From Agrobacterium fabrum str. C58 (lineage in GTDB: Bacteria; Pseudomonadota; Alphaproteobacteria; Rhizobiales; Rhizobiaceae): a stretch of 64,000 bases of DNA. How positions within the stretch are numbered: position 1 is the stretch's first letter; each line of letters begins with the position of its first letter. The stretch spans positions 1,617,501 to 1,681,500 of the forward strand of contig NC_003063.2 in assembly GCF_000092025.1 (NCBI RefSeq). The letters run 5' to 3'. Shown here one piece after another: positions 1 through 9,417 of this stretch. Made by a program: the position numbers and the translations under genes. A model generated the notes under the pieces. That model ran no database searches. It was not told where the DNA came from and saw nothing but the letters and a program-made list of their open reading frames with translations.

Positions 1-584
<584 letters not shown>

Positions 585-744
585 TCACGGAGTTTTCGTT
601 TGGATGCGGCAGGACATCATGTCGAAAGGCGAAAAGAAAGTGCCTTTTTCATATTCCCGTTCGGCTTCGGCTTAGGCCATATTCTGCCGCAGGCGTCAAG
701 GAAATATGGAGTCCCGAGGGGTTGGCCGGTCTCGCCGCCCGGCC

Positions 745-2517
745 TCAGTTCACCGGCCAGACGTAAAGCAACATGGGAATGCTGGCAATGACGATCATGA
801 TCGACAGCGGCAGTCCAAGGCGCGGATAATCGCTGAAACGATACCCGCCCGGGCCCATGACAAGCGTGTTGCACTGGTGGCCGATGGGGGTGAGGAAATC
901 GCAGCCGGCGCCGATTGCCACCGCCATCAGGAAGGCCTCCGGGCGGAAACCGAGCGTGGTGGCAAAACCGGCGGCGATGGGGGCCATGACCAGCACGGTG
1001 GCGGCATTATTGAGGAAGGGCGTCACAGCCATGGCGGTGAGCAGGATCATGCCGAGCGCCGCGAAAGGCGGCAGCCCCTGCGCCGCACTGCCGAGCCAGC
1101 CCGCGATCAGTTCACTCGCCCCGCTGGTGCGAAGCGAATCGCTGACGGGAATAAGGGCGGCGAGCATGACGAGGATCGGCCCGTCGATCGATTTATAGAC
1201 CTCGGCAAGCGGGATCGCGCCGACAACGATCATCAGAAAGGCGGCGGCGAAAAAGGCAACCGAAACCGGCACCAGCCCGCTGCCGGCGGCCAGCATGGCG
1301 GCGGCCAGCACGATGACGGGCAAAAGCGCCCGGCGCTGCACGCCGAGAAGGATTTCGCGCTGGGCGAGCGGCAGCAGCGAAAATTCCTGCAATACCTGCG
1401 GCAGGTTCTTGCGGCTTCCCTGCAGCAGGATGACGTCACCGGCCTGAAGCGTCAGTTCGGAAAGCCTCTGGCTGACGCGCTGGCCGCGGCGGCTGACAGC
1501 AATAAGATTGACGCCGCGCGTATAGGACAGCGCCAGTTCCCGTGCCGAAATGCCGTTGAGAACGGATTCCTTGCTGATGACGGCTTCCATGGAAATGAGA
1601 TCGACGGTTTTCTGGCCATTCTCCATCAACGGTCTGCCAGACAAAAGCAGCTTTGACTGAGAAACGATGCGATCCAGACCCTCGGGGCTTCCCTCCAGAA
1701 GCACCGTATCTCCCGCCTTGAGATTGACATCCGGAAAAGGCGAAATGCGCCTTGGACCCCGCAGGATCGTGCTGGCGATCACGTCGCCATCCGCCTGCTT
1801 GAGAAGCTCGCGCAGCGGTCTGTCGACGAAGATATTGTCCGGCGGCAGCGTTGCCTCCGCCGTATAGGCCGACTGGTCGAGGACGTCCTCCACCGAAGCC
1901 TGCTGGCGGTTTCGCACCGGCAGCAGGCGGTAACCGAAGGTGAGGAAAATGATGCCGATCACCGTCAGTGCGGCGCCCACGGGGGTGAAATCGAACATTG
2001 TGAAGCTCTGTCCGGTCATCTCTTCGCGCAACCGCGACACGACAATATTAGGCGAGGTGCCGATCTGCGTCATCAAACCGCCCAGCAGAGCGGCAAAAGC
2101 CATGGGCATCAGGTAATAGGAAACGGGACTGCCGGACTTGCGCGCGAACTGGAAAGCCACCGGCATCATGATGGCGAGCGCGCCGATATTCTTGATGAAC
2201 GCCGACATGACGGCAACCATGATCATCAGAAAAGCGAGCTGAAGACTCTTGGAACGCATCTCGGGGAAATATTTCTTGATCGTCATATCGACGATGCCGG
2301 AACGTGCGACTGCCGAGCTGACAATCAGTGCACTGCCGACGATGATGACGATATCGTCGGAAAAGCCGGAGAAAGCCTTGTTAAAGGGCACCACACCAAG
2401 CGCCACTGCCACCAGCAATGCGCTGCAGGCGATGACATCGTAACGGAACCTGTCCCAGATGAACGCGACCATCATGCCGGCGATCACGACGAAAGCGAGG
2501 ATCTGTTCTGTCGTCAT
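745..2517 (-). CDS. SLC13/DASS-family permease with two TrkA-C (RCK_C) domains
   Basis: A 590-residue inner-membrane transporter of the divalent anion:sodium symporter type (COG0471). Hydrophobic segments fill about residues 1-200 and 400-590. Two soluble TrkA-C/RCK_C repeats sit between them, each ending in a pattern like LKAGDTVLLEG or LQAGDVILLQG. The C-terminal half has NNAATVLVMAP and FLTPIGHQCNTLV, which match the substrate and sodium signature regions of this family. Members with RCK_C inserts are usually annotated as sulfate, thiosulfate or dicarboxylate carriers, but the substrate cannot be read from sequence. No regulator or pathway gene is adjacent. The ATG at 2517 is the only good start near the first membrane helix. 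Confidence 0.88.
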   Translation of the reverse strand: MTTEQILAFVVIAGMMVAFIWDRFRYDVIACSALLVAVALGVVPFNKAFSGFSDDIVIIVGSALIVSSAVARSGIVDMTIKKYFPEMRSKSLQLAFLMIMVAVMSAFIKNIGALAIMMPVAFQFARKSGSPVSYYLMPMAFAALLGGLMTQIGTSPNIVVSRLREEMTGQSFTMFDFTPVGAALTVIGIIFLTFGYRLLPVRNRQQASVEDVLDQSAYTAEATLPPDNIFVDRPLRELLKQADGDVIASTILRGPRRISPFPDVNLKAGDTVLLEGSPEGLDRIVSQSKLLLSGRPLMENGQKTVDLISMEAVISKESVLNGISARELALSYTRGVNLIAVSRRGQRVSQRLSELTLQAGDVILLQGSRKNLPQVLQEFSLLPLAQREILLGVQRRALLPVIVLAAAMLAAGSGLVPVSVAFFAAAFLMIVVGAIPLAEVYKSIDGPILVMLAALIPVSDSLRTSGASELIAGWLGSAAQGLPPFAALGMILLTAMAVTPFLNNAATVLVMAPIAAGFATTLGFRPEAFLMAVAIGAGCDFLTPIGHQCNTLVMGPGGYRFSDYPRLGLPLSIMIVIASIPMLLYVWPVN

Positions 2518-2634
2518 GCTTGCTTATGCTTTCGAATGAGAGGCACCGGGGGAGGACTCTATCGGTGATGATATCGAAGAACGCAAGGCGGGGTGAAGCG
2601 GTTCCGCGGAGTAAGATCGTCATTTCTACCCCTC

Positions 2635-2748
2635 CGTAATACCGGCCTTGAGCCGGTATCCAGCCGACGCGCGTCTGCGCGGCGAGAAGAGTCTTTCCAG
2701 CCCAAAGACTTGGGCTGGCTGGATGCCGGATCGGGTCCGGCATGACGG
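2635..2748. repeat. Intergenic palindromic repeat, family D
   Basis: Inverted repeat between the SLC13 and TerC genes. Outer arms read TACCGGCCTTGAGCCGGTAT and, in the other orientation, GATGCCGGATCGGGTCCGGC. An inner part pairs CCAGCC with AAGACTTGGGCTGGCTGG. Closely related copies are at 35145-35257, 29626-29743 and 37827-37947. It probably folds as RNA and could serve as a terminator for one or both flanking genes, but there is no T-run. Confidence 0.85.
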
Positions 2749-2755
2749 AATGCTG

Positions 2756-3517
2756 TCAATACGGTTTGCCGGCGGCCTGCGCTTTCTTGCGCTGTCTGGC
2801 GTTGCGGGCGAGCATGTTGAGCAGTTCCACCAGCGCCGAAAACGCCATGGCGGCATAGACGTAGCCCTTGGGCACATGGAAGCCCATGCCTTCGGCGATC
2901 AGCGTCGTGCCGATCATCATCAGGAAGGCGAGCGCCAGCATGACGATGGTGGGGTTGCGCTCGATGAAGTTGGCGAGTGGCGTTGCGGCCAGCAGCATCA
3001 CGGCAACGGCAAAGACCACGGCCACGATCATGATCGGCAGATGCGGTGTCATGCCAACGGCGGTGATGATGCTGTCCACCGAGAAAACGAGGTCGAGCAG
3101 CAGGATCTGGCCGATGGCGGCGCCGAAATTCATCGCGACCGGGCCGCCCACCATGTCTTCCTTGTGGTCTTCAGGATCGACATTGTGGTGGATTTCCTTG
3201 GTGGCCTTCCACATCAGGAAGAGACCGCCGGCGATGAGGATCATGTCCTTCCACGAGAAGGCATGGCCGAAGATTTCGAAGACCGGCGTGGTGAGCTGCA
3301 CGATCCAGGCGACAGTGCCGAGCAGGCCGAGACGCATGATGAGCGCAAGTCCGATGCCGATCTTGCGGGCTTTTTCGCGCTGTTCAGGCGGAAGCTTGTT
3401 GGTGAGGATCGAGATGAAGATCAGGTTGTCGATGCCAAGCACGACCTCCATGACGATCAGGGTGACCAGCGCCACCCAGGCAGCGGGGTCGGACAGAAGA
3501 GGGAGAACGGACTCCAT
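2756..3517 (-). CDS. TerC-family integral membrane protein
   Basis: A 253-residue polytopic membrane protein of the TerC family (tellurium-resistance/alkaline-response transporters, some shown to affect Mn2+ or Ca2+ export). About seven hydrophobic segments are visible. The conserved acidic motif GIDNLIFIS is at about residues 28-36 in the first helix, and [14 protein letters not shown] repeats it later; these paired acidic residues are the family hallmark. An in-frame ATG further upstream exists at 3583. I chose 3517 because AAAGGA precedes it and the family begins with the [12 protein letters not shown] helix. The C-terminal tail is basic ([15 protein letters not shown]). The metal or substrate is unknown. 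Confidence 0.88.
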   Translation of the reverse strand: MESVLPLLSDPAAWVALVTLIVMEVVLGIDNLIFISILTNKLPPEQREKARKIGIGLALIMRLGLLGTVAWIVQLTTPVFEIFGHAFSWKDMILIAGGLFLMWKATKEIHHNVDPEDHKEDMVGGPVAMNFGAAIGQILLLDLVFSVDSIITAVGMTPHLPIMIVAVVFAVAVMLLAATPLANFIERNPTIVMLALAFLMMIGTTLIAEGMGFHVPKGYVYAAMAFSALVELLNMLARNARQRKKAQAAGKPY

Positions 3518-3699
3518 CAGGGAATTTTTCCTTTCAGCAACAAGGCCACCCGAAACATTCGGTTCGTGGAATTTATAGCGCAATACGCGAGAAACAAGGA
3601 GGCCCCGCCTGTCATGGGCAGGATTTCATCGAAATTTCGCGTAAACCGCGTATCAGGCCCCGTGCCGTTGCCGGTCCGGTCGCCCGTTGCTGAATGATT

Positions 3700-4386
3700 T
3701 CAGACCTTGTCGGTTCCGTAGGCCGCCATGAACACCTTGATGGCGCTGGCGATCACCCGGTCCAGCTCCTCTTCCGGAACCGGGCCGTCGATCTCGCCGA
3801 ACAGGCGCAGCTTGAAGAACGTGCCGGTGGAAAGCTCGATATATTGCCGCGCGGCCAGTTCCACGTCATCCACCTTCAGATGGCCGAGCGCGATATGGTG
3901 CTCGATGAAATCCTGAAGCACGGTGCGGACATTATTGGGTGCGGCGATGAAAAAGCGCTGGGCGAGCTTGGGCATGCGGTCGATGACGCCGATCACCGAG
4001 CGCATGGCGGGGATCATGTCCGAGCAGATCATCTTGTTGGCAAAAGCCTTGCCGAACTGTTCCAGGCCTTTGCGCACCTCTTCGGTGCCGGCCAGAATAT
4101 TGCGCATGGAGGTGGCAAATTCCTGCCGGTGATGGTCGACCAACGCCGCGAACAAATCCTCCTTGTTGGAGAAATAGACATAGATCGTACCCTTGGAAAC
4201 GCCGGCTTCACGGGTGATGTCGTTCATGCTGGCGGCGTCGAAGCCCTTGAGCTTGAACACGCGCCACGCGCCCGCCAGAATCTGGTCGCGTTTGGCGGGG
4301 TCTTCGCCCGCCGCAAAACGCCCGGCGGTGTTGCCCGGACAGACCGTTTCCGTTTCCGTCTCCATATCCCTGTCTTCACCTGCCAT
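3700..4386 (-). CDS. TetR/AcrR-family repressor of the adjacent efflux pair (AefR-like)
   Basis: A 228-residue transcriptional regulator. The N-terminal helix-turn-helix spans about residues 33-80 (DITREAGVSKGTIYVYFSNK), preceded by an unusually long acidic, disordered lead of about 30 residues. The C-terminal ligand domain resembles the TetR_C_7/AefR type. The gene is divergent from the HlyD/EmrB pair and shares a 159-bp promoter region holding two GAAC/GTTC palindromes. This layout is typical of local repressors that release the pump when they bind its substrate, and it would autoregulate. A second ATG lies at residue 8 and cannot be excluded as the start. Confidence 0.9.
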   Translation of the reverse strand: MAGEDRDMETETETVCPGNTAGRFAAGEDPAKRDQILAGAWRVFKLKGFDAASMNDITREAGVSKGTIYVYFSNKEDLFAALVDHHRQEFATSMRNILAGTEEVRKGLEQFGKAFANKMICSDMIPAMRSVIGVIDRMPKLAQRFFIAAPNNVRTVLQDFIEHHIALGHLKVDDVELAARQYIELSTGTFFKLRLFGEIDGPVPEEELDRVIASAIKVFMAAYGTDKV

Positions 4387-4436
4387 CGCTAATGCCCCTT
4401 AGCATTGGAATGACGTAAAAAAAATTAACCGAACGT

Positions 4437-4452
4437 CGAACCAATCAGTTCG
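4437..4452. promoter_or_regulatory. Putative TetR operator 1
   Basis: Inverted repeat CGAAC-CAATCA-GTTCG in the divergent region. Arms are 5 bp and the spacer 6 bp. It shares the half-site GAAC/GTTC with the second palindrome at 4493-4506, which suggests one protein binds both. Confidence 0.5.
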
Positions 4453-4492
4453 ATAACACTTGATATGTGTCAGGAAAGAGATTATGTCAATC

Positions 4493-4506
4493 GAACCGAA
4501 CGGTTC
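4493..4506. promoter_or_regulatory. Putative TetR operator 2
   Basis: GAACCG-AA-CGGTTC, perfect 6-bp arms with a 2-bp spacer, followed closely by a further GTTCGAA half-site at 4508-4514. It lies 40 bp before the HlyD start, where a bound repressor would block transcription. Confidence 0.6.
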
Positions 4507-4545
4507 AGTTCGAAAACTTTCTTCAATCTATCACGGTACAATCTC

Positions 4546-5763
4546 ATGTCGGCCCAGAAGAATAGCGCGGTTCGCGCCGTCAACGATGCGGAAGAGGCGG
4601 ATATTTCCGCCAAGGCCGAGACCTCCCCGGCAAAGCCGGCTGACGCACCGCCGCAGGCGACTCCGGCTCCCGCCGTTGCTGCGCCGAAGGCGAAGAAGCG
4701 TTCGCCGCTTCTGCCGATCTTCGCGCTTGCGCTTCTGGTCGGTGCCGGCTGGTACGGTTACAACTGGTGGATCGACGGCCGCTTCATGGTGTCGACCGAT
4801 GACGCCTATATACAAGGTGATATTGCGGTCATCGCGCCGAAGGTTGCCGGTTACGTCGCCAAGGTGAACGTCGTCGAAAACCAGGAAGTCAAGGCGGGCG
4901 ATCCGCTGGTGACGCTTGACGATGGCGACTACCGCATCGCATTCGAACAGGCCGACGCACAGATCCGCACCGAACAACTGTCGCTGAAGCGCATCGATGC
5001 GCAGATCATTGGCGGCGAGGCAGCGCAGGAACAGGCCGTCGCCCAGAAGGGTGCGCTGGATGCCGCCCTTCGCGGTGCCGAAATCACCCAGAAGCGCGCC
5101 ACCGAATTGCAGGCAAAGGACGTCGGCACGGTTGCCGCATCCGATAACGCGCAGGTCGCACTCGATCAGGCCAGGGCAAATGTCGTGGCCGGCGAGGCGG
5201 CGATCTCTTCTGCGAAAGCCAATGTCGAGCTTCTGCGCGCCCAGCGCGAGGAAGCCGAAAGCACCATCCGTTCGCTGCAGCTTTCGAAGGACAAGGCCGC
5301 CCGCGACCTGGCCTTTACGGTTCTGAAGGCACCTTATGACGGCGTCATCGGCAATCTTGCGGTACAGACGGGTGATCTCGTCTCGGTCGGCAAGCGTCTG
5401 GCATCGCTGGTGCCGATGAACGAGCTTTATATCGACGCCAATTTCAAGGAAACGCAGCTTGCCCGCGTTGTGCCCGGTTCGAAGGTCCGCGTCCACGTGG
5501 ATGCCTTCGACGACGAGGCCATCGAAGGCACGGTCCAGTCGATCTCGCCCGGCTCGGGCTCGGTCTTCTCCATGCTGCCGCCGGAAAATGCGACGGGCAA
5601 CTTCACCAAGGTCATCCAGCGCGTGCCTGTTCGCATCGTCTTCTCCAAGGAAGACCTTGCCAAGCACAATCTGCGCGCGGGCCTCAGTGTCGTTGTTGAT
5701 GTCGACACCCGCACGGCACCTGAAAACACCAGAACGGCGCAAGTTAACCCGCAGGCCAAGTAA
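4546..5763 (+). CDS. HlyD/EmrA-type membrane fusion protein of an efflux pump
   Basis: A 405-residue periplasmic adaptor joining an inner-membrane MFS exporter to an outer-membrane channel. An alanine/proline-rich cytoplasmic lead (residues 1-50) is followed by one membrane helix (about 55-75). Then comes the signature STDDAYIQGD (about 83-92), which opens the split biotinyl-lipoyl domain, a long coiled-coil hairpin (about 130-240) and a beta-barrel domain with the family motif VLKAPYDGVIG. A longer open frame from 4465 would start inside the operator region and is unlikely. The ATG at 4546 has no clear Shine-Dalgarno, so translation may be weak. The EmrB-type gene follows after 21 bp, so the two form an operon. 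Confidence 0.92.
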   Translation: MSAQKNSAVRAVNDAEEADISAKAETSPAKPADAPPQATPAPAVAAPKAKKRSPLLPIFALALLVGAGWYGYNWWIDGRFMVSTDDAYIQGDIAVIAPKVAGYVAKVNVVENQEVKAGDPLVTLDDGDYRIAFEQADAQIRTEQLSLKRIDAQIIGGEAAQEQAVAQKGALDAALRGAEITQKRATELQAKDVGTVAASDNAQVALDQARANVVAGEAAISSAKANVELLRAQREEAESTIRSLQLSKDKAARDLAFTVLKAPYDGVIGNLAVQTGDLVSVGKRLASLVPMNELYIDANFKETQLARVVPGSKVRVHVDAFDDEAIEGTVQSISPGSGSVFSMLPPENATGNFTKVIQRVPVRIVFSKEDLAKHNLRAGLSVVVDVDTRTAPENTRTAQVNPQAK

Positions 5764-5784
5764 GGCTTCGTTGAGGGCAAGATA

Positions 5785-7368
5785 ATGGCGGCTACGGTTG
5801 TCGGCACGGGCGGGGCGTCCATCCCCGTCGATCCACCGATGGACAGGCGCAGGCTCATCGCGTTCTTCGCGATGGTCTTCGGCATGTTCATGTCCATTCT
5901 CGACATTCAGATCGTCTCCGCCTCGCTGGCGGAAATCCAGGCTGGCCTCGGCGCGGGCTCGGACGAGATCGCCTGGGTGCAGACATCCTATCTGATAGCA
6001 GAAGTCATCATGATCCCGCTGTCGGGCACGCTGGCGCGCATTCTGTCCACGCGCGTGCTGTTTGCCACCTGCGCGGCGGGTTTCACCCTGTCGAGCGCGC
6101 TCTGCGCCACTGCCACCAATATCGACCAGATGATCGTCTACCGGGCGATCCAGGGCTTTATCGGCGGCGGCATGATCCCGTCGGTCTTTGCGGCCGCCTT
6201 CACCATTTTCCCGCCCTCCAAGCGTTCGGTCGTCTCGCCTATCATCGGTCTCGTCGCCACGCTTGCGCCCACCATCGGTCCGACGGTCGGCGGTTATCTT
6301 TCCAATGCCTTCTCCTGGCACTGGCTGTTCCTCGTCAACATCATTCCCGGCATCATCGTCACCATCTTGACATGGAGCCTGATCGATTTCGACAAGCCTG
6401 AAACCTCGCTCTGGAAGAAGTTCGACTGGTGGGGGCTGATCTCCATGGCCGTCTTCCTCGGCTCTCTGGAATACGTGCTGGAAGAGGGCAACAACAAGGA
6501 CTGGTTTAACGACGAGCATATCGTCATCGGTTCGGTGGCCATGGTCATCGGTGCGGTGGTGTTCTTCTGGCGTGCCTTCAAGGTGGACTTCCCCGTTGTT
6601 GACATCCGCGCCTTTGCGGACCGAAATTTTTCCATCGGCTCGCTGTTTTCCTTCGTGATGGGCATAGGGCTTTACGGGCTGACCTATCTCTACCCGCTCT
6701 ATCTCGGCCGGGTGCGCGGTTACGATGCGCTGATGATCGGTGAGACCATGTTCGTTTCCGGTCTTGCCATGTTCTTCACCGCGCCGATCGCCGGCAAGGT
6801 CTCCACGAAGCTCGATCCGCGGGTGATGATGGCCATCGGCTTCATCAGCTTCGGCTGCGGCACGTGGATCATGACCTATGTCACGACCGACTGGGATTTC
6901 TACGAGCTGCTGATCCCGCAGATCCTGCGCGGTTTCGGGCTGATGATGTGCATGGTGCCTATCAACAACATCGCGCTCGGCACGCTGCCGCCGGCCCGTA
7001 TCCGCAATGCATCCGGTCTGTTCAACCTCACCCGTAACCTCGGCGGCGCGGTTGGCCTTGCCGTCATCAACACCCTGCTGTCGCAGCGCACCGACGATCA
7101 CTATGTGCGGCTGGCGGAACATGTCAGCTATTCCAATCCACAGGCGCTGGAGTGGCTGAACAATGTCGGTGCAAACTACGATTCCTACGGGCTGGACGGT
7201 GCTTCCGTCGCGATCAAGAAGCTGGTCGGCATGGTCTCGCAGCAGGCCTGGATGCTCGCCTTCGCGGATGTGTTCTTCGCGCTGACGCTGCTGTTCGGCA
7301 GCCTGATCTTCATGACCGTGCTGATCCAGAAACCCAAGGCAGCGCCGCCACCAGACGCGGCGCACTGA
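5785..7368 (+). CDS. EmrB/QacA-type (DHA2) MFS multidrug exporter
   Basis: A 527-residue major facilitator with about 14 hydrophobic segments, the usual number for the DHA2 family. The antiporter motif C equivalent reads LAPTIGPTVGGYLSN, and the first-helix motif LDIQIVSASLAEIQ is the form seen in EmrB proteins. It sits directly behind its HlyD partner with a GAGGGCAAGATA ribosome-binding region before the ATG at 5785. The pair, under a divergent TetR, is predicted to export toxic hydrophobic compounds such as plant phenolics, antibiotics or detergents. The specific substrate is not readable. A strong terminator follows 31 bp after the stop. Confidence 0.93.
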   Translation: MAATVVGTGGASIPVDPPMDRRRLIAFFAMVFGMFMSILDIQIVSASLAEIQAGLGAGSDEIAWVQTSYLIAEVIMIPLSGTLARILSTRVLFATCAAGFTLSSALCATATNIDQMIVYRAIQGFIGGGMIPSVFAAAFTIFPPSKRSVVSPIIGLVATLAPTIGPTVGGYLSNAFSWHWLFLVNIIPGIIVTILTWSLIDFDKPETSLWKKFDWWGLISMAVFLGSLEYVLEEGNNKDWFNDEHIVIGSVAMVIGAVVFFWRAFKVDFPVVDIRAFADRNFSIGSLFSFVMGIGLYGLTYLYPLYLGRVRGYDALMIGETMFVSGLAMFFTAPIAGKVSTKLDPRVMMAIGFISFGCGTWIMTYVTTDWDFYELLIPQILRGFGLMMCMVPINNIALGTLPPARIRNASGLFNLTRNLGGAVGLAVINTLLSQRTDDHYVRLAEHVSYSNPQALEWLNNVGANYDSYGLDGASVAIKKLVGMVSQQAWMLAFADVFFALTLLFGSLIFMTVLIQKPKAAPPPDAAH

Positions 7369-7398
7369 ACCAAATCCCCTCCCATCCACCGCAGAGCT

Positions 7399-7430
7399 GG
7401 GGCCGTCGGAAATGACGGCCCCTTTTTTGT
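7399..7430 (+). terminator. Rho-independent terminator of the efflux operon
   Basis: Perfect 9-bp stem GGGGCCGTC / GACGGCCCC with a 6-nt loop (GGAAAT), followed directly by six T residues at 7423-7428. Confidence 0.95.
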
Positions 7431-7504
7431 TTTGGCAAAAAAAAAGCGCGTGTCCGAGCGCCAGAGGCTGTTGATCACAACGGACAAGCCATGTATATCA
7501 ATTT

Positions 7505-7522
7505 TTGAGGTACGTACCTCAA
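7505..7522. promoter_or_regulatory. Perfect 18-bp palindromic operator upstream of the PPOX gene
   Basis: TTGAGGTACGTACCTCAA is a perfect palindrome with a central CG, about 85 bp before the PPOX start. A one-mismatch 16-bp copy lies just after that gene at 8278-8293. The binding protein is unknown. A central CG suits LacI-family proteins, and the LacI gene at 8348 is a candidate, but TetR, MarR or GntR proteins could also bind such a site. Confidence 0.75.
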
Positions 7523-7607
7523 TTAGTGCTTGAGCGGACGAAAACGGGGCCGGGAGGACGGTTGACCCGGGTTCAGGCCGCATGGGCGGGCAGTTCAGGA
7601 GGAAGAG

Positions 7608-8255
7608 ATGGCCTTGGAACTCAATCCAGATTTCACCATTGCGGATGAGCAGTCGCTTCGCGGGCTGTTCGAACCGACACATGCGCTGGCGATACAGAAG
7701 TGTCAGGACAGGCTTGGCGAACATGCGCAGGAATTCATAAGGCGTTCTCCTTTCCTGTGCATCGGCACCCAGAATCTGGAGGGCAAAGCCGATGTCAGCC
7801 CGCGGGGCGATCCTGCCGGATTTGTGAAGGTTCTCGACACGCGCACGTTGGCGATCCCCGATCGGCCCGGCAATAACCGCCTGGATACCCTCAGCAACAT
7901 CCTCGCCAACCCCAATGTTGGGCTGCTGTTTATCGTGCCGGGTTTCGATGACACATTGCGCGTGAACGGACGTGCGACGCTGAGCACGGATCCGCAAGTG
8001 CTGAAGCTCATGAGCGTTGCGGATCGCGTTCCCAAACTTGCGATCGTCATCAGGGTAGGTGAGGTTTTCATGCATTGCGCCAAGGCGTTCCGGCGCTCCC
8101 ATCTGTGGGATCCGGCGCATTTCCAGTCCCGGTCGGAAATGCCCTCGCTTATCAAGATCATTCTGGATGAAACGACAGGCGCCCCGACGAATGGGGATGA
8201 CATGCAGAAGATGGATGAGCAGCTGGAGCAGGATTACCGGCGTACTCTCTATTAG
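7608..8255 (+). CDS. Pyridoxamine 5'-phosphate oxidase-like (PPOX) FMN-dependent protein, DR2398 type
   Basis: A 215-residue cytoplasmic protein with the split-barrel flavin-binding fold. It resembles the probable FMN-dependent PPOX subgroup typified by DR2398 and MSMEG_1061. Typical stretches are FLCIGTQNLEGKADVSPRGD (residues about 48-67), LAIPDRPGNNRLDTLSNIL (about 81-99) and VNGRATL. These proteins bind flavin (FMN or F420) and reduce or oxidise small molecules; no physiological substrate is established for most. An excellent AGGAGG site lies 6 bp before the ATG at 7608. It is flanked on both sides by copies of one palindromic operator and is monocistronic, so it looks like a tightly regulated single-gene unit. 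Confidence 0.85.
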   Translation: MALELNPDFTIADEQSLRGLFEPTHALAIQKCQDRLGEHAQEFIRRSPFLCIGTQNLEGKADVSPRGDPAGFVKVLDTRTLAIPDRPGNNRLDTLSNILANPNVGLLFIVPGFDDTLRVNGRATLSTDPQVLKLMSVADRVPKLAIVIRVGEVFMHCAKAFRRSHLWDPAHFQSRSEMPSLIKIILDETTGAPTNGDDMQKMDEQLEQDYRRTLY

Positions 8256-8277
8256 CCGCAGTCCCATTGTTGAAATA

Positions 8278-8293
8278 TGAGGTACGTACATCA
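8278..8293. promoter_or_regulatory. Second copy of the PPOX-flanking operator
   Basis: TGAGGTACGTACATCA, identical to the core of the 7505-7522 palindrome except for one base in the right arm. It lies 22 bp after the PPOX stop and 54 bp before the LacI start, so it could control the lacI-xylBA unit, form a loop with the first copy, or both. Confidence 0.65.
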
Positions 8294-8347
8294 TTTTTCG
8301 ATTTACGGCGGCGGTAAAGCTGGATATGCAAGGGGGAGGGAGGAGCC

Positions 8348-9370
8348 ATGAAGCCGACAGTTCACGATATCGCCGAGCGTGCGGGCGTCAGCCTCGCCAC
8401 CATCGACCGGGTGCTGAACATGCGCCCCGGCGTGCATGCCGCCACCCGTGCAAGGGTGGAAGCGGCCATTGCCGAGCTTGGTTATGTGCGCGATATCGCC
8501 GCCGCCAATCTGGCCAAGGGCCGCAACTACTCGATGATCTTCATTCTGCCGGGCAATGACAATTCCTTCATGGCGACTTTGCGCGCCGAGGTGCGGGCTG
8601 CAGCCGGCCGCTCGCATCTGGAGCGCACGGCCATCCGCGTGATCGAAGTGCCGCCCTTTAATGCCGCAGCGCTCACAGAAGCTCTCGAGGTGGCGCGGCG
8701 GGAAAAACCGTCCGGCGTCGCGTTCGTCGCCACCGATTCCGAAGATGTGGCCGAAGCCGCCGACCGGCTGGCGGAAGATGGCATCGCTACGGTCACACTG
8801 GTGTCCGACCTTTCCGGCTCGCGGCGAGATCATTATGCCGGCGTGGACAACGTTGCGGCCGGGCGCACGGCGGCGAGCCTGATGGGGCGTTTTCTCTCCG
8901 GGCACGGCGGCGATGTCGCGGTTGTTGCCGGCTCCATGCTGGTGCGTGACCACCGCGAACGTCTGGAAGGATTTCGCGCCGTCCTCGAAACCGAATTTCC
9001 GCAGGTGCGGCTGCTGCCGGTGCTGGAGGGCAGGGACGATCCGCTCACCGTCGAGGCGCTGGTGCGCGAGGCGATCGGCAATGATTCTCTCGCCGGCATC
9101 TACAGTCTCGGCGCCGGTAATCGCGGTCTCATCCGCGCGCTTGGGGCCGCGGATGGCGAAAGAGCGCTTTCGGTCATCGCCCATGAGCTGACGGAAAACA
9201 CCGCCAATGCGCTGAGGGAAGGGCTGCTCGATGCCGTGCTCAATCAGGATGCCGGCCACGAGGTGCGCAGCGCCATCCGCGTGTTGAAGGCGCGCGCCGA
9301 TGGCCTGCCCGTCATCGCCGCGCAGGAACGTATCCGTATCGACATCTTCCTCAGGGACAATCTGCCCTGA
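8348..9370 (+). CDS. LacI-family regulator, probably of xylose catabolism (XylR-like)
   Basis: A 340-residue repressor. The N-terminal LacI helix-turn-helix (residues 4-47; TVHDIAERAGVSLATIDRVL, then a hinge AAANLAKGRN) is followed by a periplasmic-binding-protein type sugar domain (about 60-335). It lies 47 bp before xylB in the same direction, so D-xylose or a derivative is the expected inducer; this is context, not proof. A GGGAGGGAGGAG ribosome-binding region precedes the ATG at 8348. The nearest operator-like element is the near-palindrome at 8278-8293. Confidence 0.88.
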   Translation: MKPTVHDIAERAGVSLATIDRVLNMRPGVHAATRARVEAAIAELGYVRDIAAANLAKGRNYSMIFILPGNDNSFMATLRAEVRAAAGRSHLERTAIRVIEVPPFNAAALTEALEVARREKPSGVAFVATDSEDVAEAADRLAEDGIATVTLVSDLSGSRRDHYAGVDNVAAGRTAASLMGRFLSGHGGDVAVVAGSMLVRDHRERLEGFRAVLETEFPQVRLLPVLEGRDDPLTVEALVREAIGNDSLAGIYSLGAGNRGLIRALGAADGERALSVIAHELTENTANALREGLLDAVLNQDAGHEVRSAIRVLKARADGLPVIAAQERIRIDIFLRDNLP

Positions 9371-9417
9371 GCAAACAGGCTGGAAGTGGCGCGTGGAGCG
9401 CCGGAATGGAGAAATAC

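Noticed and set aside
3584..3699. Extra coding sequence upstream of the TerC gene
   Set aside because: The frame upstream of 3517 lacks TerC similarity and a ribosome site; the first helix of the family begins right after 3517.
4531..7389. A 952-codon open frame on the minus strand
   Set aside because: It lies opposite the HlyD and EmrB genes, has no family resemblance and a composition rich in Arg, Asp, Gly and His typical of the antisense of GC-rich codons.
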